Notes: generated by a model not told the origin, from the letters alone. Shown: positions 1-8,944, counted from the stretch's first letter. The stretch is DNA of 44,071 nucleotides from 20CM-4-69-16 sp035637455 (GCA_035637455.1 DASPXE010000101.1:1-44071), one strand, 5' to 3'. Made by a program: numbers and translations.

Positions 1-9
1 CCCGGGCTT

Positions 10-612
10 CTAACGCCTCAGGCGGCGCCAAATCCACAGCCCGAGGGTCACCACCGCGGCGAGCGCGACGACGGCCAGCACGGTGTTCACCCGCGCGACC
101 GCCCGCAGGACCACATCGAGGTTCGTGCCCAGCACGGCAACGAGGTACGTGAGGAGCCCGTACCACAGCGCCGATGCGAGCGCCAGCGGGACGAGTGCCC
201 GCACCGGCGGGACGCCGGCGATTCCGGCGAACGGCATCACCACGCCACGCCACACAGGCAGCAGCCGGCTCAGGAAGATCCCGTAGGTGCCGTGCCGGTG
301 GTATTGCTGCTCGATCTGAGCGATCGTGTGCTCGGAGAGGAGGCGTTGCCCGAGTGGGCCGCGGAAGAACGGCCGCCCGAACCAACGTCCCAGCAGGTAG
401 ACAGCCGCCCCGGCGCTCACGTTAGCGCTCCAGGTGAGCCCGAACACGCCCCAGGCGTCGAGCATCCCCCGCCCCGCCAGGAACGCGCCGAGGGCGACGA
501 CGGTGTCGGCCGGAACCGGGGGAAATACATTCTCGAGAGCGGCGCAGACGGCGATCAGCGCGTAGAGGAGAGCTGGGGGGAGGGATTCGAAGTAGTGGAG
601 GAGGTCGGTCAC
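10..612 (-). CDS. DedA-family membrane protein
   Basis: A 200-residue integral membrane protein of the DedA/SNARE-associated (VTT) superfamily. Some members are undecaprenyl-phosphate or phospholipid transporters needed for envelope homeostasis; the substrate here is unknown. The family signature is visible: E27 in LENVFPPVP and D36 in the first re-entrant region, then R116, P119, R122 and G130 in SRLLPVWRGVVMPFAG. Hydrophobic segments follow the usual pattern and the C-terminus is basic (RRLRR). I chose the GTG at 612, which overlaps the ispF stop by four bases (GTGA). A longer reading frame upstream would run 17 further residues into ispF and looks spurious. It is the last gene of the mqn-purE-ispF run, so it is probably cotranscribed and translationally coupled. 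Confidence 0.88.
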   Translation of the reverse strand: MTDLLHYFESLPPALLYALIAVCAALENVFPPVPADTVVALGAFLAGRGMLDAWGVFGLTWSANVSAGAAVYLLGRWFGRPFFRGPLGQRLLSEHTIAQIEQQYHRHGTYGIFLSRLLPVWRGVVMPFAGIAGVPPVRALVPLALASALWYGLLTYLVAVLGTNLDVVLRAVARVNTVLAVVALAAVVTLGLWIWRRLRR

Positions 613-1076
613 TCCAGCACCGCCACCGCGATCACCGCCACCCCTTCCCCACGCCCGATCCACCCCATTCCTTCGTTCGTCTTCCCCTTCACGGAAATGG
701 CATTCGCAGCAACGGACAAGGCGGCAGCGAGCCGCTCGCGCATCTGCGCTACGTGCGGCGCGATCTTCGGCTGCTCGACGATGACCGTGATGTCGGCCTG
801 GACCAACCGGTGGCCCGCGGCCGCGACCATGTGATACGCCTGTTGCAACAGCTCGAGCGAGTTGGCGCCCAGCCAGCGCGGCTCGGAGTCAGGAAACGTG
901 GTGCCGATATCCCCAAGTCCGGCGGCGCCCAGCACGGCGTCGGTGAGGGCGTGCGCGACGGCGTCGGCGTCGGAGTGGCCGGCGAGGCCGCGCGGGTGCG
1001 GAATCTCGACCCCCCCGAGGATGAGCTTGCGGCCGGCGGCGAAACGGTGCGAGTCGTACCCGATGCCGACACGCAT
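609..1076 (-). CDS. ispF: 2-C-methyl-D-erythritol 2,4-cyclodiphosphate synthase
   Basis: IspF cyclises 4-diphosphocytidyl-2-C-methylerythritol 2-phosphate to MEcPP, releasing CMP, in the MEP route to isoprenoids (cytoplasmic homotrimer). The 155-residue length is standard. Metal ligands fall at the E. coli positions: D8 and H10 in GIGYDSHRF, and H42 in HSDADAVAHALTDA. The C-terminal TNEGMGWIGRGEGVA motif is also present. The ATG at 1076 starts 12 bases after the purE stop and has no strong Shine-Dalgarno sequence, so translation may depend on read-through from purE. The neighbouring mqn genes make the head group of menaquinone, whose prenyl tail depends on this pathway, so the grouping makes functional sense. 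Confidence 0.96.
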   Translation of the reverse strand: MRVGIGYDSHRFAAGRKLILGGVEIPHPRGLAGHSDADAVAHALTDAVLGAAGLGDIGTTFPDSEPRWLGANSLELLQQAYHMVAAAGHRLVQADITVIVEQPKIAPHVAQMRERLAAALSVAANAISVKGKTNEGMGWIGRGEGVAVIAVAVLE

Positions 1077-1088
1077 GAGGTGACGACG

Positions 1089-1484
1089 TCAGACCTTGAG
1101 GATGCGGATCGCGAGCAGGGCTGCGTTCTTCACGTTGTCGATCCCGACGGTGGCGACGGGCACGCCGCTCGGCAGCTGCGCGGTGGCGAGCAGCGCGTCC
1201 AACCCGTTCAAGGGCCCGGCGGCGAACGGCACGCCGATTACCGGCAGGTCGGTGAGCGAGGCGGCGAAACCCGGGAGCGCCGCGGACAATCCGGCGCCTG
1301 CGATCAGTACCTTGAATCCCTTCTTGCGAGCGGACTTGACCAGGTCGGCCGTCTGATCGGGCTGACGATGAGCGGAGGACACGTGAAACTCGTACGAAAC
1401 GCCCGCCTTGGCCAGCACGTCGAAGGCGGGCTCGATCCTCGGCTTGTCGCTCTCGGAGCCGACGAGAATGAGCACGTCGGGCAT
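1089..1484 (-). CDS. purE: PurE-type AIR carboxylase / N5-CAIR mutase, short variant
   Basis: PurE makes CAIR in de novo purine synthesis, either by rearranging N5-CAIR (class I, needs PurK) or by carboxylating AIR directly with CO2 (class II). The protein has 131 residues: GSESD at 9-13 in the nucleotide-binding start, SAHR with catalytic H39, and NAALLA near the end. Where E. coli PurE has the second active-site histidine (GGAAHLPG), this sequence reads GLSAALPG with A69, close to the class II pattern AGxSxALxG. It stops right after ILKV and lacks the roughly 30-residue C-terminal tail of E. coli PurE. The ATG at 1484 overlaps the mqnC stop by one base (TGATG). PurE family membership is secure; the reaction class is my inference. 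Confidence 0.88.
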   Translation of the reverse strand: MPDVLILVGSESDKPRIEPAFDVLAKAGVSYEFHVSSAHRQPDQTADLVKSARKKGFKVLIAGAGLSAALPGFAASLTDLPVIGVPFAAGPLNGLDALLATAQLPSGVPVATVGIDNVKNAALLAIRILKV

Positions 1485-2527
1485 CAGGCGGCTTCGTCGA
1501 TGACGCTGTAGTCCTGGCGACGCTTCCGCGGTACGTAGCCCGCGTCGGCGATCAGTCGCTGCAACTCCGGCAGCGTCATGCGCCACGTCGTCCCCGCCGC
1601 CGAGACGACGTTCTCTTCCATCATGAGCGAGCCGAAGTCGTTCGCGCCGAAGCGCAGGGCGACCTGCCCGATCTTCGGACCCATGGTCACCCAGGAGGCC
1701 TGGATGTTGGGGACGTTGTCGAGCACGATGCGCGCAATCGCCTGAGTGCGTAAGTAGGTGACCGCATCGGTCTTCGGCAGGTGCTGGAGCTCGGTGTGCT
1801 CCGGTTGCAGTGGCCAGCAGATGAACGCCGTGAAGCCGCCGGTGCGCGCCTGGACCTGCTGCACGCGGAACAAGTGCTCGATGCGGTCGGCCGTCGTCTC
1901 GCCCAGACCAAACATCATCGTGACCGACGTCTTCAGGCCCAGCCGGTGCGCCGTCTCCATCACCTCGAGCCAGCGGTCGGCCCCAGCCTTTTTCTTCGCA
2001 ACGCGGTCACGGACCTCCTGCACCAGGATCTCGCCCCCGCCGCCCGGGACCGAGTCGAGGCCCGCCGCGACGAGCTCGCGGATCACCTCCTCGAGCGTCA
2101 TCCCGAAGCGCCCCGCGAAGAAATCGATCTCCGACGGCGAAAAGCCGTGGATGTGAATCGGGTGATACTGCTTGATGTAGCGCATCAGGTCCAGGTACCA
2201 CTGGAACGGGATGTAGGGGTTGTGGCCCCCCTGGATCAGGATCTGGACCCCGCCCAGCGCCCGGAGCTCGTCGATCTTCCTGCCGATTTGCTCGAACGAG
2301 AGCACATAGCCTTCGTCGTGCTTGGGGCGCCGGTAGAACGCGCAGAACTTGCAGTCCGCGACGCACACGTTCGTGTAGTTGATGTTCCGGTCGATGATGT
2401 AGGTGACGACGTTCTCCGGGTGCAGCTTCCACCGAGCCGCGTCCGCAAGCGCGCCGAGCTCGAGCAACGAGGCGCGGTCGTACAGCTCCAGCGCCGCGCG
2501 GAATTGGGTGGAGGTGCGGTCGATCAC
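1484..2527 (-). CDS. mqnC: Cyclic dehypoxanthine futalosine synthase (radical SAM)
   Basis: MqnC is the radical SAM enzyme that cyclises dehypoxanthine futalosine in the futalosine route to menaquinone. The 347-residue protein carries the canonical CX3CX2C cluster motif C55-VAD-C59-KF-C62 after NINYTNV, then QGGHNPYIPFQWY, HIHGFSPSEI and LDSVPGGGGEIL, as in MqnC and CofH-type enzymes. I chose the GTG at 2527, two bases after the mqnA stop; the longer frame upstream reads through mqnA in another frame and is unlikely. With mqnE and mqnA upstream it forms a three-gene menaquinone unit; mqnB and mqnD are not in this window. Confidence 0.95.
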   Translation of the reverse strand: MIDRTSTQFRAALELYDRASLLELGALADAARWKLHPENVVTYIIDRNINYTNVCVADCKFCAFYRRPKHDEGYVLSFEQIGRKIDELRALGGVQILIQGGHNPYIPFQWYLDLMRYIKQYHPIHIHGFSPSEIDFFAGRFGMTLEEVIRELVAAGLDSVPGGGGEILVQEVRDRVAKKKAGADRWLEVMETAHRLGLKTSVTMMFGLGETTADRIEHLFRVQQVQARTGGFTAFICWPLQPEHTELQHLPKTDAVTYLRTQAIARIVLDNVPNIQASWVTMGPKIGQVALRFGANDFGSLMMEENVVSAAGTTWRMTLPELQRLIADAGYVPRKRRQDYSVIDEAA

Positions 2528-2529
2528 GC

Positions 2530-3351
2530 TCAGGCCACCTGCAGGAACCGGAGCGACCCGTCGGGGACGAGCCCGCGGGCGGCGAGCCGGCGGAAGAAGT
2601 CTGTCAGGCCCGCTAGATGCTTGTAGCTGAGGGCATAGTCGAGGCCGGTGAAATACTCGACGGCCGTCGCGCGCGGCACGTGGCACACGCGCGCGGCGGC
2701 CTCGGCGAGGAGGCCAAGATGCGCGAGCCCCCAGTCGCGCGATGCCAGCAAGGCGCGATGGATCTCGTGTACGGCGTCGCGCGCGGCCGCGCGGCGGGCC
2801 GCCCACACCGCGAACACGAACGGCAGGCCGGTCCAGCGCTTCCACTCCTCGCCCAGGTCGTAGCGGTGCGGGTAGGCGTGCCGCGCGGCCAGGAGCAGTG
2901 CGGGATCCCCGATCACCAGCACGGCATCGTGCGGCAGCCCGGCGAGCCCGTCTAAGTCCGTGGCCTCGGCCCGCACTTGCGCAAACCACGGCTTTACGTG
3001 CCAGACGTCCGTGCACAACAGTTCGAGGAGAAGCACCGACGTCCGCGACGACGCGCTCAGCAGCACGGTCGCTCCGTCGAGCTGCTCCGCTGGACGGCGC
3101 GAGAACAGGGCGACGCTGCGCACCGGCCCGTCGCACGAGATCGCCAGGTCCGGCAGCAGGACGTAGTCGCGCGCATTGCGGGCGTATTCGACCGCGCTCA
3201 CCACGCTCACGTCCAGCTCCCCCGCCGCGAGCAGGTCGTTGAGCTCGGACGGCGTGCCGGTCACGAGCTCGGCCGCGAGGGGCACGAGCCCCCGGTCGAT
3301 CGCCCCGTAGACCGGATAGCAGTTGATGTAGCCGATGCGGCCGACTCTCAT
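2530..3351 (-). CDS. mqnA: Chorismate dehydratase
   Basis: MqnA dehydrates chorismate to 3-enolpyruvyl-benzoate, the first step of the futalosine menaquinone pathway. It folds like a periplasmic binding protein but acts in the cytoplasm. The 273-residue protein opens with MRVGRIGYINCYPVY, has the TGTPSELNDLL and SVVSAVEYA segments of the family, and ends at the usual length. The ATG at 3351 is preceded by a purine-rich GGGAAGGGTGGA, a usable ribosome binding site. It begins 46 bases after the mqnE stop and ends two bases before mqnC. The presence of mqnA, mqnC and mqnE implies menaquinone as the respiratory quinone. Confidence 0.94.
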   Translation of the reverse strand: MRVGRIGYINCYPVYGAIDRGLVPLAAELVTGTPSELNDLLAAGELDVSVVSAVEYARNARDYVLLPDLAISCDGPVRSVALFSRRPAEQLDGATVLLSASSRTSVLLLELLCTDVWHVKPWFAQVRAEATDLDGLAGLPHDAVLVIGDPALLLAARHAYPHRYDLGEEWKRWTGLPFVFAVWAARRAAARDAVHEIHRALLASRDWGLAHLGLLAEAAARVCHVPRATAVEYFTGLDYALSYKHLAGLTDFFRRLAARGLVPDGSLRFLQVA

Positions 3352-3372
3352 TCCACCCTTCCCGCGCTCATT

Positions 3373-3390
3373 CACAGGCTGAAGCTTGGG
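3373..3390. repeat. Possible decayed solo copy of the 4649-4733 hairpin
   Basis: In the 46-base gap between mqnE and mqnA, 18 bases form an imperfect hairpin with a TGAA loop. They match the right-hand hairpin of the 4649-4733 element (read on the minus strand) at 16 of 18 positions, with GCTC a few bases further on in both. Its position directly after the mqnE stop suggests a single REP-like half that has partly decayed. The match is short, so chance is possible. Confidence 0.4.
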
Positions 3391-3397
3391 TGTGCTC

Positions 3398-4648
3398 TCA
3401 TTCGACCCCATCCACCGCAGAGAGCACGGGCAGCTTGCGCTTACCCCGGGCGCGAGCCTGAGAGCGATGGGAGATCCGGAACGTCGGCCCCTCGGGGCCC
3501 TGCGGTCTGACCCCGGGCTCAGCGGGCACCCAATCCTCGAAGGTGCGGACCGTGCGGTACAGCGAGTCGCGCTCGGCCGGTTCCTTGCCCGCGCCGCGAA
3601 TCAACGAGACGACCTGATCGTAGCCGAGCCACATCGGCGTACCGGCGCCGGCCTCGTGGTAGACCCGCTCGAAGACGACGGTGCCCTCGAGGTCGTCGCA
3701 CCCGAAGGTGAGGGCCACCTGAGAGATGAACGGTGTCACCATGGGCCAGTGGGTCTTGACGTGCGGGATGTTGTCGAGCACGAGCCGTCCGACGGCGATG
3801 TTCTTCAAGTCGTCGAAGCCGGTGGTGGCCGTGCCGGTGCGCCCCAGGGCCTCCCCCAGCTCGTTGTGGTCCGGGTGGTACGCCAGGGGGATGTAGGTGA
3901 GGAAGCCGCCGGTCTCGTCCTGCAGCGCCCGCAGCGCGAGCAGGTGGTCCACGCGGTCCACCATCGTCTCCACGTGGCCGTACAGCATGGTGCAGTTCGA
4001 GGGAATGCCGAGCCGGTGCGCCTCGCGGTGCACGGCGAGCCACTCCTCGCCGGACAGCTTCTTGTCCGCAATGGTGGCGCGCGCCGCCGGACTGAACACT
4101 TCCGCGCCGCCCCCCGGGAGACTGGTGACGCCGGCGTCCCGCAGCGCGATCAGGACGTCGCGCACGCTCATCCGCTCGAGGCGTGCGAGGTGCGCGACCT
4201 CGACGGCGGTGAGCGCTTTGATGTGGACGCCCGGGTGCCGCGCCTTCAAGCCGCGGAACATGTCGAGATAGTATGCCAGGCGCAGCTTCGGGTGCAGCCC
4301 GCCCACGATGTGGAATTCCCGGGTCGGATTGTCGCGCGCGGCGTCCGCTTCGGCGAACACCTTCTCGAGGCTCCGCGTGTACGCCCCCGCTTCCTGCGGC
4401 ATGCGTGCGAACGAGCAGAACACGCAGGTGTTGCGCAGCACGCACACATTCGTGGGGTTGATGTGCTGGTTCGCGGCGAAGTAGACGCGGTCACCATTGG
4501 CCCGACGGTTGGCGACGTCGGCGAGCCGGCCGATCGTCAGGAGGTCCGACGAGTTGAAGAGAACGAGCGCGTCGTCGCGGGTGAGCCTTTCGTTGCGCGC
4601 GACCTTCTCAGCGATGGGCTGGAGCGCTGGGTCAGAATGTCGCGTCAC
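3398..4648 (-). CDS. mqnE: Aminodeoxyfutalosine synthase (radical SAM)
   Basis: MqnE joins 3-enolpyruvyl-benzoate to S-adenosylmethionine in the futalosine pathway. The 416-residue protein has INPTNV before its cysteine motif, then EFHIVGGLHPKL, TSLPGGGAEVFS and MLYGHVET, all typical of the family. The cysteines C69, C75 and C78 are spaced CX5CX2C instead of the CX3CX2C usual for MqnE and seen in the MqnC here. A polar C-terminal tail of about 40 residues follows the conserved core. The start is a GTG at 4648 that directly abuts the palindromic element at 4649-4733; that element's AGGGTGGG arm lies where a Shine-Dalgarno sequence would be. It heads the mqnE-mqnA-mqnC unit. Confidence 0.93.
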   Translation of the reverse strand: MTRHSDPALQPIAEKVARNERLTRDDALVLFNSSDLLTIGRLADVANRRANGDRVYFAANQHINPTNVCVLRNTCVFCSFARMPQEAGAYTRSLEKVFAEADAARDNPTREFHIVGGLHPKLRLAYYLDMFRGLKARHPGVHIKALTAVEVAHLARLERMSVRDVLIALRDAGVTSLPGGGAEVFSPAARATIADKKLSGEEWLAVHREAHRLGIPSNCTMLYGHVETMVDRVDHLLALRALQDETGGFLTYIPLAYHPDHNELGEALGRTGTATTGFDDLKNIAVGRLVLDNIPHVKTHWPMVTPFISQVALTFGCDDLEGTVVFERVYHEAGAGTPMWLGYDQVVSLIRGAGKEPAERDSLYRTVRTFEDWVPAEPGVRPQGPEGPTFRISHRSQARARGKRKLPVLSAVDGVE

Positions 4649-4733
4649 GTGTTCCCACCCTGAAGGGTGGGCTCGGCCGACACTACCCTTAAGGGTAGTG
4701 CAGTGCCGAGCCCAGGCTTCAGCCTGGGAACAC
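4649..4733. repeat. REPIN-like element with three nested hairpins
   Basis: An 85-base palindromic element fills most of the 109-base gap between fabF and mqnE. The ends GTGTT and AACAC pair. Inside lie a left hairpin (4654-4671, stem CCCACCC, loop TGAA), a CTCGGC/GCCGAG stem (4672-4677 with 4705-4710) enclosing a perfect 20-base palindrome (4681-4700), and a right hairpin (4711-4728, stem CCCAGGC, loop TTCA). The two outer 29-base halves are inverted copies differing at four positions, and the differences are compensatory, so both stems stay perfect. This matches the layout of REP doublets (REPINs) mobilised by RAYT transposases. It may also end fabF transcripts or shape mqnE translation. Confidence 0.85.
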
Positions 4734-4757
4734 CGCGCGCGATTCTCCGATGGTCCT

Positions 4758-6002
<1,245 letters not shown>

Positions 6003-6005
6003 CCG

Positions 6006-6257
6006 CTACTTCCCCATCTTCTCGTGCAGGTACTGCAACGCCTGCCCCACGGTGCGCAGCTTCTCAGCTTCCTCGTCCGGGATGTCGATGTCGAACTCCT
6101 TCTCGAAGGCCATGACCAGCTCGACGGTGTCGAGACTGTCCGCCCCCAAGTCCTCCATGAAGCTCGCGTCGGACGTGAGCTTGTCGCGCTCGACCCCCAG
6201 CTCTTCGACGATGATGTCTTTGACCTTCTCTTCGAGCTGCTTCATGTCCATTGCCAT
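6006..6257 (-). CDS. acpP: Acyl carrier protein
   Basis: A small acidic protein of 83 residues carrying acyl chains on a 4'-phosphopantetheine arm attached at S41 of GADSLDTVEL. The sequence is a textbook ACP (VKDIIVEELGVERDKLT..., DIPDEEAEKLRTVGQAL). Three in-frame ATGs are close together (6257, 6251, 6245); I chose 6257 because GAGG lies six bases upstream. Located between fabG and fabF, the usual order. A longer frame upstream overlaps fabG and is not real. Confidence 0.98.
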   Translation of the reverse strand: MAMDMKQLEEKVKDIIVEELGVERDKLTSDASFMEDLGADSLDTVELVMAFEKEFDIDIPDEEAEKLRTVGQALQYLHEKMGK

Positions 6258-6288
6258 GGGTGTCCTCAATGGAGGTGTGGGAAATGGG

Positions 6289-7029
6289 TCACAGCACCAT
6301 CCCGCCGTCGACGACCAGCAGCTGCCCCGTAATGTAGCTGGCGAAGTCGGAGGCGAGAAAGAGCACGGCGGCGGCCACATCCTGGCCCTGTCCCAGCCGG
6401 CCCAGCGGGATCGCCTTGATCAGGGTATCTCGCGCCTCGCGGCTGATCCCACGGGTGAGCTCGGTGTCGATGAACCCCGGCGCCACGGCGTTCACCAGCA
6501 CGTTGCGCGAGGCGAGCTCCTTGGACACGGACTTCGTGAACCCGATGAGGCCAGCCTTCGACGCCGTATAGTTCGTCTGGCCCTTGTTACCGGAGATCCC
6601 GACGACGCTGGTAATGTTGATGATCCGGCCCCAGCGCCGCTTGATCATGCCGCGGGCGGCGTGCTTGGTCACCAGGAACGCGCCCTTCAGGTTCGTGTCG
6701 AGCACCGTGTTCCAGTCGGCTTCGCTGATCCGGAACAACAAGTTGTCGCGCGTCGTGCCTGCGTTGTTGACGAGCACATCGATCCGGTGGAAATCCTGCT
6801 CGACCGTCGCGACCGCCCGCTCGACTTGTCCGGCCTCGGCGACGTCGCAGGAGTAGCCGCGCCCCCGCCCGTCGCCGAGCGACTGCGCCGCCTCCTGCGC
6901 CTTCGCCCCGTCGCGGGCCAGGACGGCCACGGTCGCACCCGCGCCGGCGAGCGCCTGGGCGATGGAGAAGCCGATCCCCCTGCTCCCCCCCGTGACGAGG
7001 GCGACCTTGTCGGACAGATCGATCTTCAC
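6289..7029 (-). CDS. fabG: 3-oxoacyl-ACP reductase
   Basis: FabG is the NADPH-dependent short-chain dehydrogenase that reduces beta-ketoacyl-ACP. The 246-residue protein has the TGGSRGIG cofactor motif (13-20), NNAG, and the catalytic set S141, Y154 and K158 in NITSVVGISGNKGQTNYTASKAG. The C-terminus ITGQLLVVDGGMVL is typical. The GTG start at 7029 overlaps the fabD stop by four bases (GTGA), implying coupled translation. The neighbours fabD and acpP fix its role among the many SDR enzymes. Confidence 0.97.
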   Translation of the reverse strand: MKIDLSDKVALVTGGSRGIGFSIAQALAGAGATVAVLARDGAKAQEAAQSLGDGRGRGYSCDVAEAGQVERAVATVEQDFHRIDVLVNNAGTTRDNLLFRISEADWNTVLDTNLKGAFLVTKHAARGMIKRRWGRIINITSVVGISGNKGQTNYTASKAGLIGFTKSVSKELASRNVLVNAVAPGFIDTELTRGISREARDTLIKAIPLGRLGQGQDVAAAVLFLASDFASYITGQLLVVDGGMVL

Positions 7030-7964
7030 GCCGCCTCGAGGAAGCGCGTCACCTCATCGGCGCTGCCCAGCGAGACGACGTTCGCTCCCGGCACGGTCCG
7101 CTTCAGGAGCCCCGCCAGCACGTTGCCCGGTCCGATCTCCAGGAAGCCCGCGTCGCTGCCGGCCAGTTCGGCCGCACGCTGCATGCACGCGACCCAGTGC
7201 ACTGGTGTGGTCAACTGGTCGGCCAGCAGGCGGCGCGCCCGGTTGGCGTCACGCACGGGCTCGGCCGTGGCGTTGGCGATCACCGGAAAGCGCGGGTCGC
7301 GGAAGGGCGCTCGCTCGAGCGCGACGCGCAGCTGATTCGCCGCCGGGCCCATGAGGGAGGAATGAAACGCGCCGCTCACCTTCAGAGGGATCACCCGCTT
7401 CGCACCGCGCGCCTTGCAGGCCGCGCTCGCTCGCGCCACGGCCTCCGGGTCGCCCGAGATGACCGTTTGGTCCGGTGCGTTCAGGTTCGCCGCGACGGCG
7501 ACCGCACCACCCACGGACGCTTCGCGGCAGGCAGCCTCGACTGCCGCGGTCGCGAGCCCCAGCACCGCCGCCATGGTTCCGGGCCGCTCGCTGCCTGCCT
7601 GATGCATGAGCTCCCCGCGGCGGCGGACCAACGTGGCCGCGTCGGTCGCCGTCAGCGCCCCGGCCGTCACATACGCGGAGTATTCGCCCAGGGAGTGGCC
7701 CGCGGCGGCGGCGCCGTCCGCCCGGGGCGCGATGACCGCGAACACCGCTGCGCTGTGGGCGAGGATGGCGGGCTGGGCGTTGTGGGTCGCCGTGAGCTCC
7801 TCTTCCGGTCCCTCGAACATCAACCGGCTGAGGCCGAATCCGAGCGCCTGGTCGATCGCCTGAAACGTGTCCCGGGCCACCGGAAACCGCTCGGCCAGGT
7901 CCTTGCCCATCCCGACTTTTTGAGCGCCCTGCCCCGGGCAGAGCCATACAGTGGCAGCTACCAC
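7026..7964 (-). CDS. fabD: Malonyl-CoA:ACP transacylase
   Basis: FabD transfers malonyl from CoA to ACP. The 312-residue protein starts with VWLCPGQGAQKVGMG, has the nucleophile S91 in GHSLGEYSAY and H201 in VSGAFHSSLMGP, and ends with EIGPGNVLAGLLKR and a short tail. I chose the GTG at 7964, seven bases inside the end of fabH, because conserved sequence begins at residue 6 and the frame upstream is not family-like. The 3' end overlaps fabG by four bases. Confidence 0.96.
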   Translation of the reverse strand: MVAATVWLCPGQGAQKVGMGKDLAERFPVARDTFQAIDQALGFGLSRLMFEGPEEELTATHNAQPAILAHSAAVFAVIAPRADGAAAAGHSLGEYSAYVTAGALTATDAATLVRRRGELMHQAGSERPGTMAAVLGLATAAVEAACREASVGGAVAVAANLNAPDQTVISGDPEAVARASAACKARGAKRVIPLKVSGAFHSSLMGPAANQLRVALERAPFRDPRFPVIANATAEPVRDANRARRLLADQLTTPVHWVACMQRAAELAGSDAGFLEIGPGNVLAGLLKRTVPGANVVSLGSADEVTRFLEAA

Positions 7965-8944
7965 TGCACCACCATGCTCGCCCACGTGAACCCGGCGCCG
8001 AAGGCGCAGAACATCACCTTCATGCCCGGTTGGATCCGACCGCACCGCACGGCCTCATCGAGCGCGATCGCGACCGAGGCGGCCGACGTGTTGCCGAAGC
8101 GGTCCACATTCACGTACACCTTGTCCATCGGCAGGCCCGCGTGCTTCGCGGTGGCTTCGATGATCCGGATGTTCGCCTGGTGGGGGATGAGCAGGTCGAT
8201 GTCGGCGGCCGTGAGGCCGGCGCGCGCGAGCGCCTTGTCGCAGGCGTCGGCCATCGAGAGCACGGCGGCCTTGAAGACCTCGCGACCTGCCATCTTGATG
8301 TAGTAGGAGTGGTCCTTGAGCAGCGCCTCGTCCGGCGGGTGCGCGGCGCCGCCGCCCGGCCGGTATAACAGCTCGGCGAGCGTACCGTCGGACTTCATGT
8401 AGCTCGACAAGATGCCGCGGCCCGTGGTGCTCCGGCGAACGATGGTGGCCCCCGCCCCGTCGCCGAACAGCACCGCGGTCGTCCGGTCGGTCCAGTCCAT
8501 GATGCTCGTGAGCTTCTCGGAGGCTACCACCAGCACCCGCTGCGCCTGCTCCGTGGCGACGAGGCCTTCGGCCACGTTCAGCGCGTACAGGAAGCCGGTG
8601 CAGGCCGCGCCCACGTCGAAGGCGGCGGCGTCCTTCGCCCCCAGGATCGCCTGCAGGTCGCACGCCTGGGAGGGGAGCAGCCGGTCGGGGGAGCAGGTGG
8701 CGACGACGACCGCGTCCACGTCCAGCGGCGTCAGCCCCGTCTCCCGCAGCACCTGCTCGGCCGCGGCCTTCGCCATGCAGGCATTCGACTCGTCGGGCCC
8801 GGCCACGCGGCGCTCGCGGATCCCCGTGCGCTCCCGGATCCACTGGTCCGAGGTGTCGAGGATCTTCGAGAACTCGTCGTTGGTCAGCACGCGCTTCGGC
8901 GTGTAGCTCCCCGTGCCCCAGAGCTCCGCGATCGGTCGCTTCAC
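7958..8944 (-). CDS. fabH: Beta-ketoacyl-ACP synthase III
   Basis: FabH starts fatty acid synthesis by condensing acyl-CoA with malonyl-ACP. The 328-residue protein has the triad C115 in GAACTGFLYAL, H255 in IPHQANIRI and N285 in RFGNTSAAS, plus the N-terminal GTGSYTPKRVLTN and TGIRERR segments. The GTG at 8944 overlaps the plsX stop (GTGA). The adjacency plsX-fabH-fabD-fabG-acpP-fabF is the classical bacterial lipid cluster. Whether it prefers straight or branched primers cannot be read from this. Confidence 0.97.
   Translation of the reverse strand: MKRPIAELWGTGSYTPKRVLTNDEFSKILDTSDQWIRERTGIRERRVAGPDESNACMAKAAAEQVLRETGLTPLDVDAVVVATCSPDRLLPSQACDLQAILGAKDAAAFDVGAACTGFLYALNVAEGLVATEQAQRVLVVASEKLTSIMDWTDRTTAVLFGDGAGATIVRRSTTGRGILSSYMKSDGTLAELLYRPGGGAAHPPDEALLKDHSYYIKMAGREVFKAAVLSMADACDKALARAGLTAADIDLLIPHQANIRIIEATAKHAGLPMDKVYVNVDRFGNTSAASVAIALDEAVRCGRIQPGMKVMFCAFGAGFTWASMVVQW

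Noticed and set aside
1077..1088. Idea that purE was truncated by a frameshift
   Set aside because: Only 12 bases separate its stop from ispF, so no leftover C-terminal coding is present; the short end seems original.
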